This document shows positions 24,414 to 34,186 of a stretch of DNA of 64,000 nt, in pieces (the first letter of the stretch is position 1; each line of letters starts with the position of its first letter). Below the pieces are notes generated by a model. That model was not told where the DNA came from and did no database searches. It saw nothing but the letters and a program-made list of their open reading frames with translations. Both the position numbers and the translations under genes were made by a program. The DNA comes from Allobaileyella intestinalis (GTDB lineage: Bacteria; Bacillota; Clostridia; Peptostreptococcales; Anaerovoracaceae). The stretch is from assembly GCF_009695865.1 (NCBI RefSeq), contig NZ_VUNB01000004.1:1-64000 (forward strand). Direction: 5' to 3'.

Positions 24414-25196
24414 ATGAAAAGTAATATAAGATACGGATATCTGGATGAATATTCAGATCAGGTTACGGTTTCCATGAAGAGAGGTCAGAATATTGCAGGA
24501 TGGCCAATTGGAATAATATATATAGATGATGTATACTACCCGATGATGCCCGGCAACATTGTAAACGGATATACTTTTGATTTTCCTGTAAGGCTGAAGG
24601 CAGTGGAGGGCCTGGATATTCCAAACCTGTTTAACTGCGGTGACCAGGTCCACGATGCAATCCTTGATGCCTGCAGAACCTTGGAAAGAGAAGGAATAAG
24701 GGCAATCAGCTCAGCCTGCGGCTTCTTTGGAAACTACCACCGTCAGATTGCCGATGAGATTGATATTCCTGTGGCTTTGTCCAGCCTGGTGCAGCTGCCT
24801 TGGATAGAGACTTTGCTTAAACCGTCCCAGAAAATAGGCGTTCTCACAGCTGACGAAACTTCGATTACACCGAGGCTTTATGAAAGCTGCGGAATCAGCC
24901 CGCAGCTTCAGGAACGGCTTGTAGTAAGAGGTCTGGGGAAGGAAAAAGAATTTTCCTGCATCCTTGAAGGCAGGGGGGAATTCCACAACGGTAAGGTGAA
25001 AGAGGAGCTTCTGGAAAAAACCAGAGAGATCATGGCTTCTGACGATGTGGGAGCTATTCTTCTGGAGTGCAGCGACATGCCACCGTATGCCTATGCTATT
25101 CAGGCAGAGGCAGGAGTCCCTGTATTCGATTTTACTACATTGATAAGATGGATGCATTCAGCCGTAACACAGACCCCGTACAGAGGGTTCATATAA
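24414..25196 (+). CDS. Asp/Glu racemase-family protein
   Basis: A 260-residue protein with the aspartate/glutamate racemase double-domain fold. The two catalytic Cys are in SSACGFFGNYHRQIA and LLECSDMPPYAYAI, and the phosphate/substrate loop region is KIGVLTADETSITP. ATG 24414 is chosen over an upstream frame extension lying inside the permease gene. The family includes racemases and related maleate or hydantoin enzymes; the true substrate is not evident. It lies between the TSUP permease and a MATE transporter, so it may handle an imported organic acid or amino acid. Confidence 0.75.
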   Translation: MKSNIRYGYLDEYSDQVTVSMKRGQNIAGWPIGIIYIDDVYYPMMPGNIVNGYTFDFPVRLKAVEGLDIPNLFNCGDQVHDAILDACRTLEREGIRAISSACGFFGNYHRQIADEIDIPVALSSLVQLPWIETLLKPSQKIGVLTADETSITPRLYESCGISPQLQERLVVRGLGKEKEFSCILEGRGEFHNGKVKEELLEKTREIMASDDVGAILLECSDMPPYAYAIQAEAGVPVFDFTTLIRWMHSAVTQTPYRGFI

Positions 25197-25211
25197 TGAA
25201 ACTTAAATAAA

Positions 25212-26531
25212 ATGACTGAAGACGTAAACAATAATCTAAAGCGTAAATTCATTAATTACATTGTACCTTCTATAGCATCCCAGCTGGTATTTACATTGTA
25301 TACCATGGTAGATGCTATTTTTGTGGCACGAGGGGTGGGTGCAAATGCTCTTGCAGGAGTGAATATTGCAGCGCCCTTTGTTACCATGCTCTTTTCTATT
25401 TCAATTATCACCGCCGTTGGTACATCCACACAGGTTTCCAGGCTGAAGGGAGAAGGTCAGTCTGAAAAGGCTTCAGGACTGTTTTCCATGAATTTTGCAG
25501 TTGCCACTGTCCTTTCACTGATCATTACAGTGGTTACCCTTGTCTTTGCTGTGCCTGTTGCAGGCCTGCTGGGAGCAACGGTGCATACGGAAGTTTTCGT
25601 AGTGAAATACCTGCGCACCCTGGCGCCATTTTCTGTATTCTTTATCTATTCGTATATTTTCGAGATACTTCTGGCAGCAGACGGATTTCCTTCAAAAGCC
25701 ACTAAAATCGTAACCATAGGAGTTATTGCAAATTTTGTCCTGGATTATGTGATGATTTTTATTTTCCACTGGGGCGTGTTCGGTGCAGCTTTCGCCACAG
25801 GTATTTCCCAGCTGATGGTAACAGTGGCATATCTCTTTCACTTCCTGGGACCAAAGGGAACTATTAAATTCCACAGGTTCAGCCTTAACATGAGGGAGGT
25901 GGCCGGTTCGGTCTACAGAGGACTTCCATCAGGAGTAATGGAGATTTCCCCTGGAATAATCACTTTTATTCTCGTTCATTTTATTAGATATAACCTGGGA
26001 GAGAAGGGACTTGTTTCCTTTTCTGCCATGGCGTACATGGCCGGGGTAATGATCATCATGGCAGTTGGAGTTGCTCAGGGAGCTCAGCCTCTGGTTAGCT
26101 ACCAGAATGGAAAGGGCGACAGAAAGTCCATTGAAAAACTGCTGAAATACCAGCTGGTAGCAGGCCTTTCCCTGGAAGTAATTCTGTATATACTGGTATG
26201 CATTTTCGCAAGAAACTATGCAGAAATCTTCCTCAGCGGAGATGCGCAGCCCCTGGTGGATTACACTGCAAGAATGATGCGGTTCTATCTGATTTTTGCC
26301 CTCCTTGACGGTTTTGTGGTAATCGTAGCTATTACCATGACAGGTCTTGAGAAACCTCTTCCAGGCATCGTTTTATCTGGATTGAGGTGCACTGTTTTCC
26401 TCCTTGCCGGCTGTCTGATAACCACCGCAATAGGAGGAAATGCAATATGGCTGGCAATGACTATTGCAGACGGTTTGACGGTCATTGGCAGCTATTATGT
26501 GGCAAATAAGGAGTTCGGTAAAAAGAGATGA
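25212..26531 (+). CDS. MATE-family efflux transporter
   Basis: A 439-residue, 12-helix multidrug and toxin extrusion antiporter. The family N-terminus FINYIVPSIASQLVFTLYTM, the ARGVGANALAGVNIAAPF helix-2 loop and the mirrored second half (GLPSGVMEISPGIITF; VAQGAQPLVSYQNGKGD) are all present, giving normal length. No strong ribosome site precedes the ATG; a four-codon ATGAAACTTAAATAA mini-frame just upstream could couple its translation to the racemase gene. Confidence 0.9.
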   Translation: MTEDVNNNLKRKFINYIVPSIASQLVFTLYTMVDAIFVARGVGANALAGVNIAAPFVTMLFSISIITAVGTSTQVSRLKGEGQSEKASGLFSMNFAVATVLSLIITVVTLVFAVPVAGLLGATVHTEVFVVKYLRTLAPFSVFFIYSYIFEILLAADGFPSKATKIVTIGVIANFVLDYVMIFIFHWGVFGAAFATGISQLMVTVAYLFHFLGPKGTIKFHRFSLNMREVAGSVYRGLPSGVMEISPGIITFILVHFIRYNLGEKGLVSFSAMAYMAGVMIIMAVGVAQGAQPLVSYQNGKGDRKSIEKLLKYQLVAGLSLEVILYILVCIFARNYAEIFLSGDAQPLVDYTARMMRFYLIFALLDGFVVIVAITMTGLEKPLPGIVLSGLRCTVFLLAGCLITTAIGGNAIWLAMTIADGLTVIGSYYVANKEFGKKR

Positions 26532-26691
26532 ACAAAAATCGAACTTTTTCGGTAACAAACATGGAAACTATCACATGACGATGGAGTTTTTTGTGACCGT
26601 TTTGTTGACTATGTGCAAAATGGGAATACCATATAAATACAACAACTTAGTATTTGTATGTAATTAATAGCATTTAAAGGATTTGATTTTG

Positions 26692-28503
26692 ATGGATACT
26701 GGCAGGGGTCAGAGAAATATTGTTGCTGTTTCGTCAGTGATAATGATTATTTTGATAGTTATTAACTCCATTAATATATACAAACAGGATATTTCACTGC
26801 AGAAGGAAAGAGCTGAACGGATAATCAGCATTACTTCCCACGAGATTAACAGAGACTTCAGCTATGGAATCACAATTTCTGAAGCAATTGAGAGCCAGAT
26901 TATCAAAAACAAAGGAGAATCTGGAGACTTTCAAACGGATGCACAGCTTCTTATGAGAGATTATGTGAGCCAGATAGAGGTAGTGAAGGCAGATGGTTCA
27001 CAAGCGGCTTATCCTGAAGGTGCAGGAGGCAATCGGCTGGATTCACTTTTCAGCAATAAAAATATAAAGAAATCTGTAAGCTATGGAATTAATAAAGATG
27101 AGACGGTGATTCACGGACCTGTTTCAACACCAGAAACCGGGAGAGTTGTGGTAATAATGAACCCGGTTTACTTTACCGACCAGGGAGGAAATAAGGTCTA
27201 CTGGGGAATGGTGCTGGTTGGATTGAAGGCACCAGATACTTACGAACATGCCTTGAGCGCCCTCAGATCCTTCGGATATGACTATAAGCTTTCGACGAAT
27301 ATAACTCCTGCCACCAATAAGCTGACACCGGTGGAAACTTCTTTTGCAGATGGCGACGATGCCAGAAACATGGTAAGCAATAAATTCAGCTCCGGCCAGT
27401 GTATCTGGAAACTCAGCGTAAAACCTTCAGGTGGATGGACTTCCGGGAAGTTCCTGTGGTCCGTTGTTACCGGGATAATAATTGGAATTATTGCCTTGTT
27501 CCTTCTTTTCTTGTTGATGAGAGTATATGAGCAGAGAAAGACCCTGCAGAAAATGGCGTATACTGACGGTCTTACGGGCCTTCTCAACAGAACAGGGTTC
27601 ATGACAGAATGCGAGAAATTCCTGAACAGCAATCCTGGAAACAATGTCACCATGGTGGTTCTGGACCTTGATAATTTTAAGATAGTCAATGACCTTTATG
27701 GTCACAAAACGGGAGATATGGCCCTTTGCGACATGGCCGCCCACCTTACAAGGTCTTTTCCGGAAAAATCTATTATAGGCAGGACGGGCGGTGACGAGTT
27801 CTGCGTGATGATTACTGGCGCAGATCCTGAAAAGTCCAGAGAGCTTGTAGAAGGTGCCATTAAGAATAAGAGGGTTGTGGTTTCTGACAATAAATCTGCA
27901 TGGTATACGATTTCTGCCGGATATGCAGACTATCCACTGCAGACCGAGACCATAAGCGGCCTTCTGTCAATGGCAGATGAAGCTCTTTATGCTGCAAAAA
28001 TAAACGGACGTCACTGTGCGGAGCATTACGAAACCAGAATGTCCAATATTAAGAGAGAACAGCTGGGATTCAGTGCAAAGAGTATTGCAGCGGGAATGCC
28101 TGGAGCCTTCATAGTTTACAAGGCTGACGAAAAAGGAGAAATTCTGTTTGCAAACATGGACCTTGTGCGGCTGTTCAACTGCAAGGACTATGCAGACTTC
28201 CTTGAGTTTACTGAATTTTCAATTAAAAACATGATCCACCCAGATGATTATGAACGAGTGGATGAGGAAATTTCAGATCAGATCATGGCCCAGATTAATG
28301 ACAATGAAGACCAGACTAGTGACGGTCAGGAACACTTTGACGACTATGTGGAGTACAGAATAGTTACGAAAGATGGAATTGTTAAGCATGTAAAGGACAT
28401 AGGCCGGCTGGTTTATGACGAGCATTACGGAAACATTTTCTTCTCATTTATCAGGGACAAGGATACCATAGAACATAATGACAAGGATTTCGTAAGTCTG
28501 TAG
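26692..28503 (+). CDS. membrane sensor GGDEF-PAS diguanylate cyclase
   Basis: A 603-residue protein from ATG 26692, preceded by AAAGGA. Helix 1 (IVAVSSVIMIILIVINSINI), an extracellular sensor region (about 30-250), helix 2 (SVVTGIIIGIIALFLLFLLM), GGDEF domain with active TGGDEF (366-370) and a C-terminal PAS domain (MPGAFIVYKADEKGEILFAN). GGDEF and PAS parts are close to those of 21571-23307, whereas the sensor parts are different, so the pair looks like a duplication with sensor swapping. The protein should synthesise cyclic-di-GMP. Confidence 0.9.
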   Translation: MDTGRGQRNIVAVSSVIMIILIVINSINIYKQDISLQKERAERIISITSHEINRDFSYGITISEAIESQIIKNKGESGDFQTDAQLLMRDYVSQIEVVKADGSQAAYPEGAGGNRLDSLFSNKNIKKSVSYGINKDETVIHGPVSTPETGRVVVIMNPVYFTDQGGNKVYWGMVLVGLKAPDTYEHALSALRSFGYDYKLSTNITPATNKLTPVETSFADGDDARNMVSNKFSSGQCIWKLSVKPSGGWTSGKFLWSVVTGIIIGIIALFLLFLLMRVYEQRKTLQKMAYTDGLTGLLNRTGFMTECEKFLNSNPGNNVTMVVLDLDNFKIVNDLYGHKTGDMALCDMAAHLTRSFPEKSIIGRTGGDEFCVMITGADPEKSRELVEGAIKNKRVVVSDNKSAWYTISAGYADYPLQTETISGLLSMADEALYAAKINGRHCAEHYETRMSNIKREQLGFSAKSIAAGMPGAFIVYKADEKGEILFANMDLVRLFNCKDYADFLEFTEFSIKNMIHPDDYERVDEEISDQIMAQINDNEDQTSDGQEHFDDYVEYRIVTKDGIVKHVKDIGRLVYDEHYGNIFFSFIRDKDTIEHNDKDFVSL

Positions 28504-28560
28504 CCAGGTCTATGAGCTGCAGTGAGCTGATGGAATAAGAAACTGAAAAGGACATAGTAA

Positions 28561-28602
28561 AACCCCTGCAGCAGCCTGAGGCTGATGCAGGGGTTCGGCT
28601 TT
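28561..28602. terminator. terminator between convergent genes
   Basis: AACCCCTGCA (28561-28570) pairs exactly with TGCAGGGGTT (28586-28595); the loop holds a GCAGCCTGAGGCTG sub-hairpin, and CGGCTTTT follows. It serves the GGDEF gene and perhaps the converging TIM-barrel gene. Confidence 0.75.
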
Positions 28603-28613
28603 TCGAAACAAAC

Positions 28614-29429
28614 CTATTTTCGGAATTTCTTTTTTGAATATTCCATTTCTCTCTTCGCCCTGTAATCATCCATCATGTCGGAGAACAGATCCTGGATTGA
28701 AGGAGGTGTGTATGTTATTGCATTGGCACCGGCTTCAATAGTTTCCAGAATTCTTTCAGGCTTGTTTCCACCTGTGGCGATAATGGGAACTTCCGGGAAT
28801 TCCTTTCTGATTTTCCGGATGATCTCTGGAGTTTTTCTGCCACCGGCAACATTGATGATAGTAGCACCGTTTCTCAGTCTGTCCTTAATGCTTGTGTTCT
28901 CGTTTATAACAGTAATAACCACAGGAATATCAATGGCCCTTGATACGGCTCTCAGGTTGGCGTTGGTAATAGGCGCATTAAGTACGACACCCATTGCTCC
29001 CTGGCTTTCGCAGTCTTTGGCAAGTGAAACTGTTCTTAAACCCTTTGTGGTACCTCCGCCAACTCCCGTGAAAACAGGCACATTTGCAGCGGTAATAATG
29101 GCATTGCTGATGGACTGCTGCGGAGTGAAAGGATATACTGCAAAAATTGCATCTGCATCGCAATTCTTGATGATGGCCAGGTCCGTTGTGAATACAAGGC
29201 TCTTGATTCTGCGGCCGAAGATCATAATTCCGCTGGCCTTCCTGATTTCCTTAGGCATTTCAAGGATGTTGTGGCGAAGCCGGGATTTTATTGAAGGGAT
29301 AACTGTTTCCTGTGTTACCGGGGTGGAAGGTATTTCAGGGGTTCCGTCCGGATTGGTGATTACCTGAGGTGTATCTGTGATATCACTGACATTGCCTGCA
29401 GCATCAATCGTATATTTATTTTCTTCCAT
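28614..29429 (-). CDS. TIM-barrel protein of unknown function
   Basis: A 271-residue protein. The first 45 residues are a Thr/Pro-rich, probably disordered lead (ITNPDGTPEIPSTPVT). The rest is a (beta/alpha)8 barrel: FTGVGGGTTKG, VVLNAPITNANL, IDIPVVITVINENT, NGATIINVAGGRKTP and VPIIATGGNKPERILETIEA, the last being a phosphate-binding loop typical of flavin- or nucleotide-related barrels. Database names in this family are vague ('hydrolase'). No partner gene is adjacent on its strand. The N-terminal lead is an odd addition. Confidence 0.6.
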   Translation of the reverse strand: MEENKYTIDAAGNVSDITDTPQVITNPDGTPEIPSTPVTQETVIPSIKSRLRHNILEMPKEIRKASGIMIFGRRIKSLVFTTDLAIIKNCDADAIFAVYPFTPQQSISNAIITAANVPVFTGVGGGTTKGLRTVSLAKDCESQGAMGVVLNAPITNANLRAVSRAIDIPVVITVINENTSIKDRLRNGATIINVAGGRKTPEIIRKIRKEFPEVPIIATGGNKPERILETIEAGANAITYTPPSIQDLFSDMMDDYRAKREMEYSKKKFRK

Positions 29430-29714
29430 TGTTTTTCCGGCGCCGATACTAACCTGTGCTGGTACTCAGTTTCAGGAACAACCGGGACAGTTTATCCCGC
29501 CGTCGGCACCCGTTCTCCTTTCCTGATTTTATATGCTTTGTACACATTGGAATTTTAACACTGCGACACATATTCAACAAGGGAGTGGCAGTGAGAATAC
29601 AAAAATTTGTTCAACACAGTCTGAGCCGTAATTGTATTATTTTCGATTATTTAGGAAATGCCTGTTGGCTGGTATATAATCATAGGTAAAAATTGCACAA
29701 GAAGGTGGATGATA

Positions 29715-30365
29715 ATGATAAAGACAGTTGTTTTCGATATTGGAAGAGTTCTCATAGGCTTTGAGTGGTTCCCTTATCTTCATGAATTATATGATGGCAG
29801 GTACGAAGATCCGGACAGGCTGGTGGAAAAGGTAACAGAAGCAACTTTTCACAGTCCCAGATGGAGCAGCCTTGACAGAGGCCTTCTTGATGGAGAGAGA
29901 ATTATGCAGCAATGCGTTGCAGCAGCTCCGGACATTGCCGTTCCCATCAGAGAAGCCTTTGAGAACGTAGGAAAATGTACTGAGCGCACTGATTATGCTA
30001 TTCCATGGATTAAAGAACTTAAGGATGAAGGGTTTCAGGTCCTTTATCTGTCAAATTATTCAAAATATGTGAGCACCAGGAGCAGTCACGCTCTGGACTT
30101 TATTCCTTATATGGATGGAGGCGTTTTTTCCTGCGATGTTAACTGGATAAAGCCGGAAAGAGAAATATTCAATATTCTTCTGAAAAAATACAATCTTAAG
30201 GCAGAGGAGTGCGTTTTTCTTGACGATAATAAAAATAATATAGAGGCCGCCTCAGCCATGGGTTTCAATACTATTCCTTTTGAGTACTACCAGCAGGCCC
30301 ACGGTGAACTGATGAGCCTTCTGGATGCTTTCAACAGAACAAACAGAGAACAGGAGAACCGGTAA
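29715..30365 (+). CDS. HAD-superfamily hydrolase (IA)
   Basis: A 216-residue phosphatase-like protein. Motif I is VVFDIGRVLIGFEW, with the catalytic Asp but Gly at the second-Asp position, as in HAD-IA subfamily 3; motif II is YLSNYS, motif III Lys in NWIKPEREIF, and motif IV VFLDDNKNNIEAA. ATG 29715 lies 6 nt after AAGGTGG; an ATG six bases earlier is possible. The substrate is unknown. It starts a three-gene run with the AEC and CDF transporters. The spacer 29430-29714 upstream holds the divergent promoters, with an AT-rich TATAAT at about 29680. Confidence 0.85.
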   Translation: MIKTVVFDIGRVLIGFEWFPYLHELYDGRYEDPDRLVEKVTEATFHSPRWSSLDRGLLDGERIMQQCVAAAPDIAVPIREAFENVGKCTERTDYAIPWIKELKDEGFQVLYLSNYSKYVSTRSSHALDFIPYMDGGVFSCDVNWIKPEREIFNILLKKYNLKAEECVFLDDNKNNIEAASAMGFNTIPFEYYQQAHGELMSLLDAFNRTNREQENR

Positions 30366-30368
30366 GCA

Positions 30369-31316
30369 ATGGTAAAGGACCTAGTATTCTGCCTGAACGC
30401 CACTGTACCAGTTTTTCTCCTGATGGTTCTGGGCATCTTTCTGCGCCAGAAGGGCGTTATGACAAAGGAGTTCACCGGGAAGATGAACTCTTTCGTATTC
30501 AGAATTTCTCTTCCAGTTCTTCTGTTCAATGACATGAGGGCCATGGATTTCTATACTGCCTGGGATACTTCTTTTGTGCTCTTCTGCTTTGCGGTGTCAG
30601 CTGCATCCATTCTCCTGGTAACCGGAGGGGCTTTTCTCTTGAAAAGAAAAGAACTGAGAGGCGAGTTTATTCAGACATCCTACAGGAGCAGCGCGGCCCT
30701 GCTGGGGGCGGCTCTTGTAACGAATCTTTACGGCAATCCCGGAATGGTTCCCCTCATGATTATCGGAGCTGTTCCTCTCTACAATATTGCCGCAGTTGCG
30801 GAGCTTTCTTTTTTCAAGCCTGACAGGGGCGTGCTGGATAAGAAGCTCATAGGCAGGACAATTAAAGAAATAATTAAAAACCCGCTGATCATTGCCATTA
30901 TCGGGGGACTGGTCTGGTCCCTTCTGGCTATGCCCATGCCAGGAGTGCTGAACACCACTCTTGACAGTGTGGGCAAGACGGCTACTCCAATGGGGCTCAT
31001 AGCACTTGGAGCATCTTTTTCCATGACTGCATCCAGGAGCATAGCTAAGGAAGCGGCAGTTTCCACATTCATCAAACTTGCAGGTCTGGGGATACTTTTT
31101 CTTCCCCTGGCAGTTCACCTTGGATTTAGAAATGACGAACTGGCAGCGGCGCTGATTATGTGCTGTTCTCCTGCAACAGTAAGCTCATATGTAATGGCAA
31201 GAGAAATGGGCCATCAGGGCACCCTGACTGCTGCAGTGGTTATGCTTTCAACAGTCCTTTGCTCCTTTACGCTGACAATCTGGCTGTTCCTGTTCAGAAC
31301 AATGGGAATAATCTGA
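30369..31316 (+). CDS. AEC-family (auxin-efflux-carrier-like) transporter
   Basis: A 315-residue, ten-helix transporter: VPVFLLMVLGIFLRQKGVM start, GAVPLYNIAAVAELSFF, NPLIIAIIGGLVWSLLAMPM and the C-terminal MCCSPATVSSYVMAREMG segment typical of the family, which moves malate, malonate or other organic acids. It begins 3 nt after the HAD gene. Confidence 0.85.
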   Translation: MVKDLVFCLNATVPVFLLMVLGIFLRQKGVMTKEFTGKMNSFVFRISLPVLLFNDMRAMDFYTAWDTSFVLFCFAVSAASILLVTGGAFLLKRKELRGEFIQTSYRSSAALLGAALVTNLYGNPGMVPLMIIGAVPLYNIAAVAELSFFKPDRGVLDKKLIGRTIKEIIKNPLIIAIIGGLVWSLLAMPMPGVLNTTLDSVGKTATPMGLIALGASFSMTASRSIAKEAAVSTFIKLAGLGILFLPLAVHLGFRNDELAAALIMCCSPATVSSYVMAREMGHQGTLTAAVVMLSTVLCSFTLTIWLFLFRTMGII

Positions 31317-31336
31317 TGGGAAAGAGGTAAATATAT

Positions 31337-32254
31337 ATGAATGATAAATCTGATCAAAAGATTAATGAGGGAAAGATAGTTAACCGGGTTTCTGTTATGG
31401 GAATTGCCGGGAACATAATGCTTTCAGTGTTTAAACTCGTCGCAGGAATACTGGGCCATTCCGGAGCGATGATATCTGATGCCGTACACTCGCTGTCTGA
31501 CGTGTTTGCAACCGTAATTGCATACATGGGAGTAAACATGTCGAAGAAAAAGGCTGATCAGGAGCATCCCTACGGTCATGAGAGAATAGAGTGTGCAGCA
31601 TCCCTGATACTGGGGTTCATTCTTTTCATGACAGGCTTTGAGATTGGCATTGTAACCATCAAGAAAATAATCAGCGGACAGCCTCTGGCAGTTCCCGGAA
31701 TGATTGCTTTGATTGCCGCCATAGTGTCAATAGCGACTAAGGAAGCAATGTTCCACTACACGAGACATTGTGCAAAACTGCTGAATTCGGAGGCCTTCAT
31801 GGCAGATGCCTGGCATCACCGGTCTGACGCCCTTTCATCAATAGGATCTCTTGTGGGAATTGGCGGAGCAAGACTGGGATTTCCTGTACTGGATCCCATT
31901 GCCAGCCTTTTTATATGTCTCTGCATTTTCAAAGTAGCTTATGATATTATCAGAGGTGCTCTGGACAACATGGTTGACACTTCTTGCGGAAGGGAGTATG
32001 AAGACCAGCTGTCCGAACTCATCAGCAAGGTGGATGGAGTAAAAAGAATAGACTTGCTTCACACCAGAATTTTCGGAAACAGAATATATGTAGACGCTGA
32101 AATCGCTGTGGACGGATCCATGTCACTGGACAAGGCCCATGCCATTGCTGAAAAGGTTCACAATCAGGTTGAGGCCCATGACAGCAATATCAAGCACATC
32201 ATGATTCACGTAAACCCTTACCACAAAATTAATAACCACAGGCATTACGAATAA
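31337..32254 (+). CDS. cation diffusion facilitator transporter
   Basis: A 305-residue CDF exporter of zinc, iron, manganese or similar ions. Six membrane helices carry the metal site in AMISDAVHSLSDVFATV (D-x3-H/D type) and EAFMADAWHHRSDALSS (HxxxD). A cytoplasmic C-terminal domain (VDGVKRIDLLHTRIFGNRIY) ends the protein. AAGAGGT precedes the start. It is third in the HAD-AEC-CDF run. Confidence 0.9.
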   Translation: MNDKSDQKINEGKIVNRVSVMGIAGNIMLSVFKLVAGILGHSGAMISDAVHSLSDVFATVIAYMGVNMSKKKADQEHPYGHERIECAASLILGFILFMTGFEIGIVTIKKIISGQPLAVPGMIALIAAIVSIATKEAMFHYTRHCAKLLNSEAFMADAWHHRSDALSSIGSLVGIGGARLGFPVLDPIASLFICLCIFKVAYDIIRGALDNMVDTSCGREYEDQLSELISKVDGVKRIDLLHTRIFGNRIYVDAEIAVDGSMSLDKAHAIAEKVHNQVEAHDSNIKHIMIHVNPYHKINNHRHYE

Positions 32255-32363
32255 TAATGATTATTTTGGAATAAATTCCATGGAATGTGCCCTTGGTTCG
32301 TTGTAACATATATATATTCTTTATATGTTATACATAGTGTGCCGGCTGAGTTAGAGGTGGGAA

Positions 32364-33917
32364 ATGGCTGCTTACATTCCCGTTATCGGGGTTACATTTA
32401 ATATCTCTGTTTTCATGATATTAGCGTTCCTTCTTGTGCTGCAGCTCAGGTTCAAGAAGTATAAGGCCAGTTTTTCCTATGCCTTGATTGATCTTGAAGC
32501 CATGATGTTTCTGTACACAGTTCTCAAAATAATTGCTCTTTATCTGAGAATAGTTACGGACCAGGACAGAACTACCGTTTTTATAACAAATTTTTCAGCT
32601 CACGTTGCACATCTTCTTGTGTATATCATGCTCTTCAGGTTCTATGTGATATTCTGCAGGCCAGATCACCAGATGCCCAGAGCTGAACGATTCATGGCCG
32701 CAATACCGGCCTTAGTCGTTTTCGTTCTCATGGCCATTCCTTCTACCAGAAATGAAATATTCTTCGTTGATAAAAACGGTGTCTACAGCTTAGGAAGACT
32801 GCGCTGGATAATCGTTGATGCCGCTATTATTTATGTGGCAATGGTTATATGTGTCATAATTAAATACAGGAAGGAACTGAACAGCATGTTCAGCCTCTGC
32901 CTCGGCATGAACATTTTCTGTGGACTGTTTGTCTTCACGGGAACAGTGAACACCGTTTTTTCTTCCAGCACTTCCAATCTTGTAATGGCCCTCTCCACTG
33001 TTGTTATGTCATTTTTCATCAATACCGAAACAGAAAACAAGCTTAGAAATGACAACCAGGTGGATGCTCTTACGGGGGTCAGGAACAGAAGCGGCCTCCG
33101 GGCAGATTTTGATTCCTTTTGCAATAAGGAGCTGTGGATTGCCTTCGGAGACGTAGACGCTTTCAAATCTTTTAATGACAGATATGGCCACAGCTGCGGT
33201 GACAAGGTTTTAAAGGCCTGCGGAATGATTCTTAAGGAGAACTTTCATGATACCTGCTATCGTTACGGTGGAGACGAGTTCCTCCTAATCTACGATTCTC
33301 CCTCAGAAGATTTCACCCATAAGATGAAAAAGGTCATTCAAGAGATAGGACAGATACAGATCGAAGATACCTCAGAGAGTATTTCAATGACCTTCGGGTT
33401 CACTCACGGTTTTGCAAAAAATTTTGCGGATGTGCGGGGCCTGATCGAGGGTGCAGATGCAGCCCTTTATGAGGGAAAAAAGAATGGCAGAAAACTGGTA
33501 TCCGGCAGTGAGGACTCTCTTGGGGACAATGACGGCGTTGGAGCAGCGTATTTGTTCAGAAAAGAAGAAAGAGCTGTTTATGAGAAGTCGGCTCTTGCAA
33601 TCGCCGTTTATCAGATAATAGACAATAAACCCACTGCTATTCTTGTTTCCAACGGCTTGTGCCAGTACTATCAGATGGACAGATCTGCACTTATCCGCTA
33701 TCTGAACAGCGGCAGAATGGATTATGTGGCAGAGGAAGATGTGGAAACCATTAGAAACCTTATGGGGAACATGCAGAACATTGAAGAGCATGTAACCTTA
33801 TATCACATGCTTTCCAGCGGAAGTGAATACAAAATGATATGCAGAGGCAGATACCAGATCATGGGGGACGGCACTCCTCTGGTATTTACAAATTTCATCA
33901 GATTGGATGAAAAATAA
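32364..33917 (+). CDS. multi-helix membrane GGDEF diguanylate cyclase
   Basis: A 517-residue protein: seven hydrophobic helices in residues 1-215 (for example FNISVFMILAFLLVLQLRF) form a 7TM sensor, then a GGDEF domain with active YGGDEF (302-306), then about 120 residues that look like a PAS-type domain (AVYEKSALAIAVYQIIDNKP). Again the PAS lies after the GGDEF. ATG follows AGAGGTGG. It should produce cyclic-di-GMP in answer to a membrane signal. Confidence 0.9.
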   Translation: MAAYIPVIGVTFNISVFMILAFLLVLQLRFKKYKASFSYALIDLEAMMFLYTVLKIIALYLRIVTDQDRTTVFITNFSAHVAHLLVYIMLFRFYVIFCRPDHQMPRAERFMAAIPALVVFVLMAIPSTRNEIFFVDKNGVYSLGRLRWIIVDAAIIYVAMVICVIIKYRKELNSMFSLCLGMNIFCGLFVFTGTVNTVFSSSTSNLVMALSTVVMSFFINTETENKLRNDNQVDALTGVRNRSGLRADFDSFCNKELWIAFGDVDAFKSFNDRYGHSCGDKVLKACGMILKENFHDTCYRYGGDEFLLIYDSPSEDFTHKMKKVIQEIGQIQIEDTSESISMTFGFTHGFAKNFADVRGLIEGADAALYEGKKNGRKLVSGSEDSLGDNDGVGAAYLFRKEERAVYEKSALAIAVYQIIDNKPTAILVSNGLCQYYQMDRSALIRYLNSGRMDYVAEEDVETIRNLMGNMQNIEEHVTLYHMLSSGSEYKMICRGRYQIMGDGTPLVFTNFIRLDEK

Positions 33918-33994
33918 TGCAATTTTGTATTTGATAGTTGAACCACATAGTTTGAACAGTTATAATGTTTGGGCAGGTTATTTTATGTAATTAC

Positions 33995-34090
33995 AAGAGT
34001 AGATCCATACGCGTTAAGTACCGGACAGACGGGGAGTTGCTGCCGGGCGAAAAGAATTTCTTGCGGTGTATGGATCGCATCCCGCTGCAA
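33995..34090 (+). ncRNA. tetrahydrofolate (THF, class I) riboswitch
   Basis: The core AGAGTAG, the conserved GCGTTAAGTACC segment, GACGGGGAG, GCCGGGCGAAAAGAA and GCGGTGTATGGATCGCATCC match the folT/THF-I consensus. P2 is visible as GATCCATAC (34002-34010) with GTATGGATC (34068-34076); the GGGG loop can pair with the CATCCC segment as the class I pseudoknot. It lies right before an ECF folate S component, the classic target. Confidence 0.93.
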
Positions 34091-34108
34091 ATATACTGGC
34101 ACCTGGCG

Positions 34109-34186
34109 GGAGACATGAGGACTTTCGCCTGTCTCCATTTCCCGGAACCACAAATTTGTAGTCACGGGGGAATGGAGGTTTTTTTT
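34109..34186 (+). promoter_or_regulatory. THF riboswitch expression platform (terminator with SD)
   Basis: CTCCATT (34133-34139) pairs with AATGGAG (34171-34177), extended by CCC/GGG, followed by eight T: a terminator that also hides the GGAGG ribosome site of folT. A competing stem GGAGACA (34109-34115) with TGTCTCC (34130-34136) shares the CTCC bases, so the two folds exclude each other. Ligand binding to the upstream aptamer should decide between them. Confidence 0.8.
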
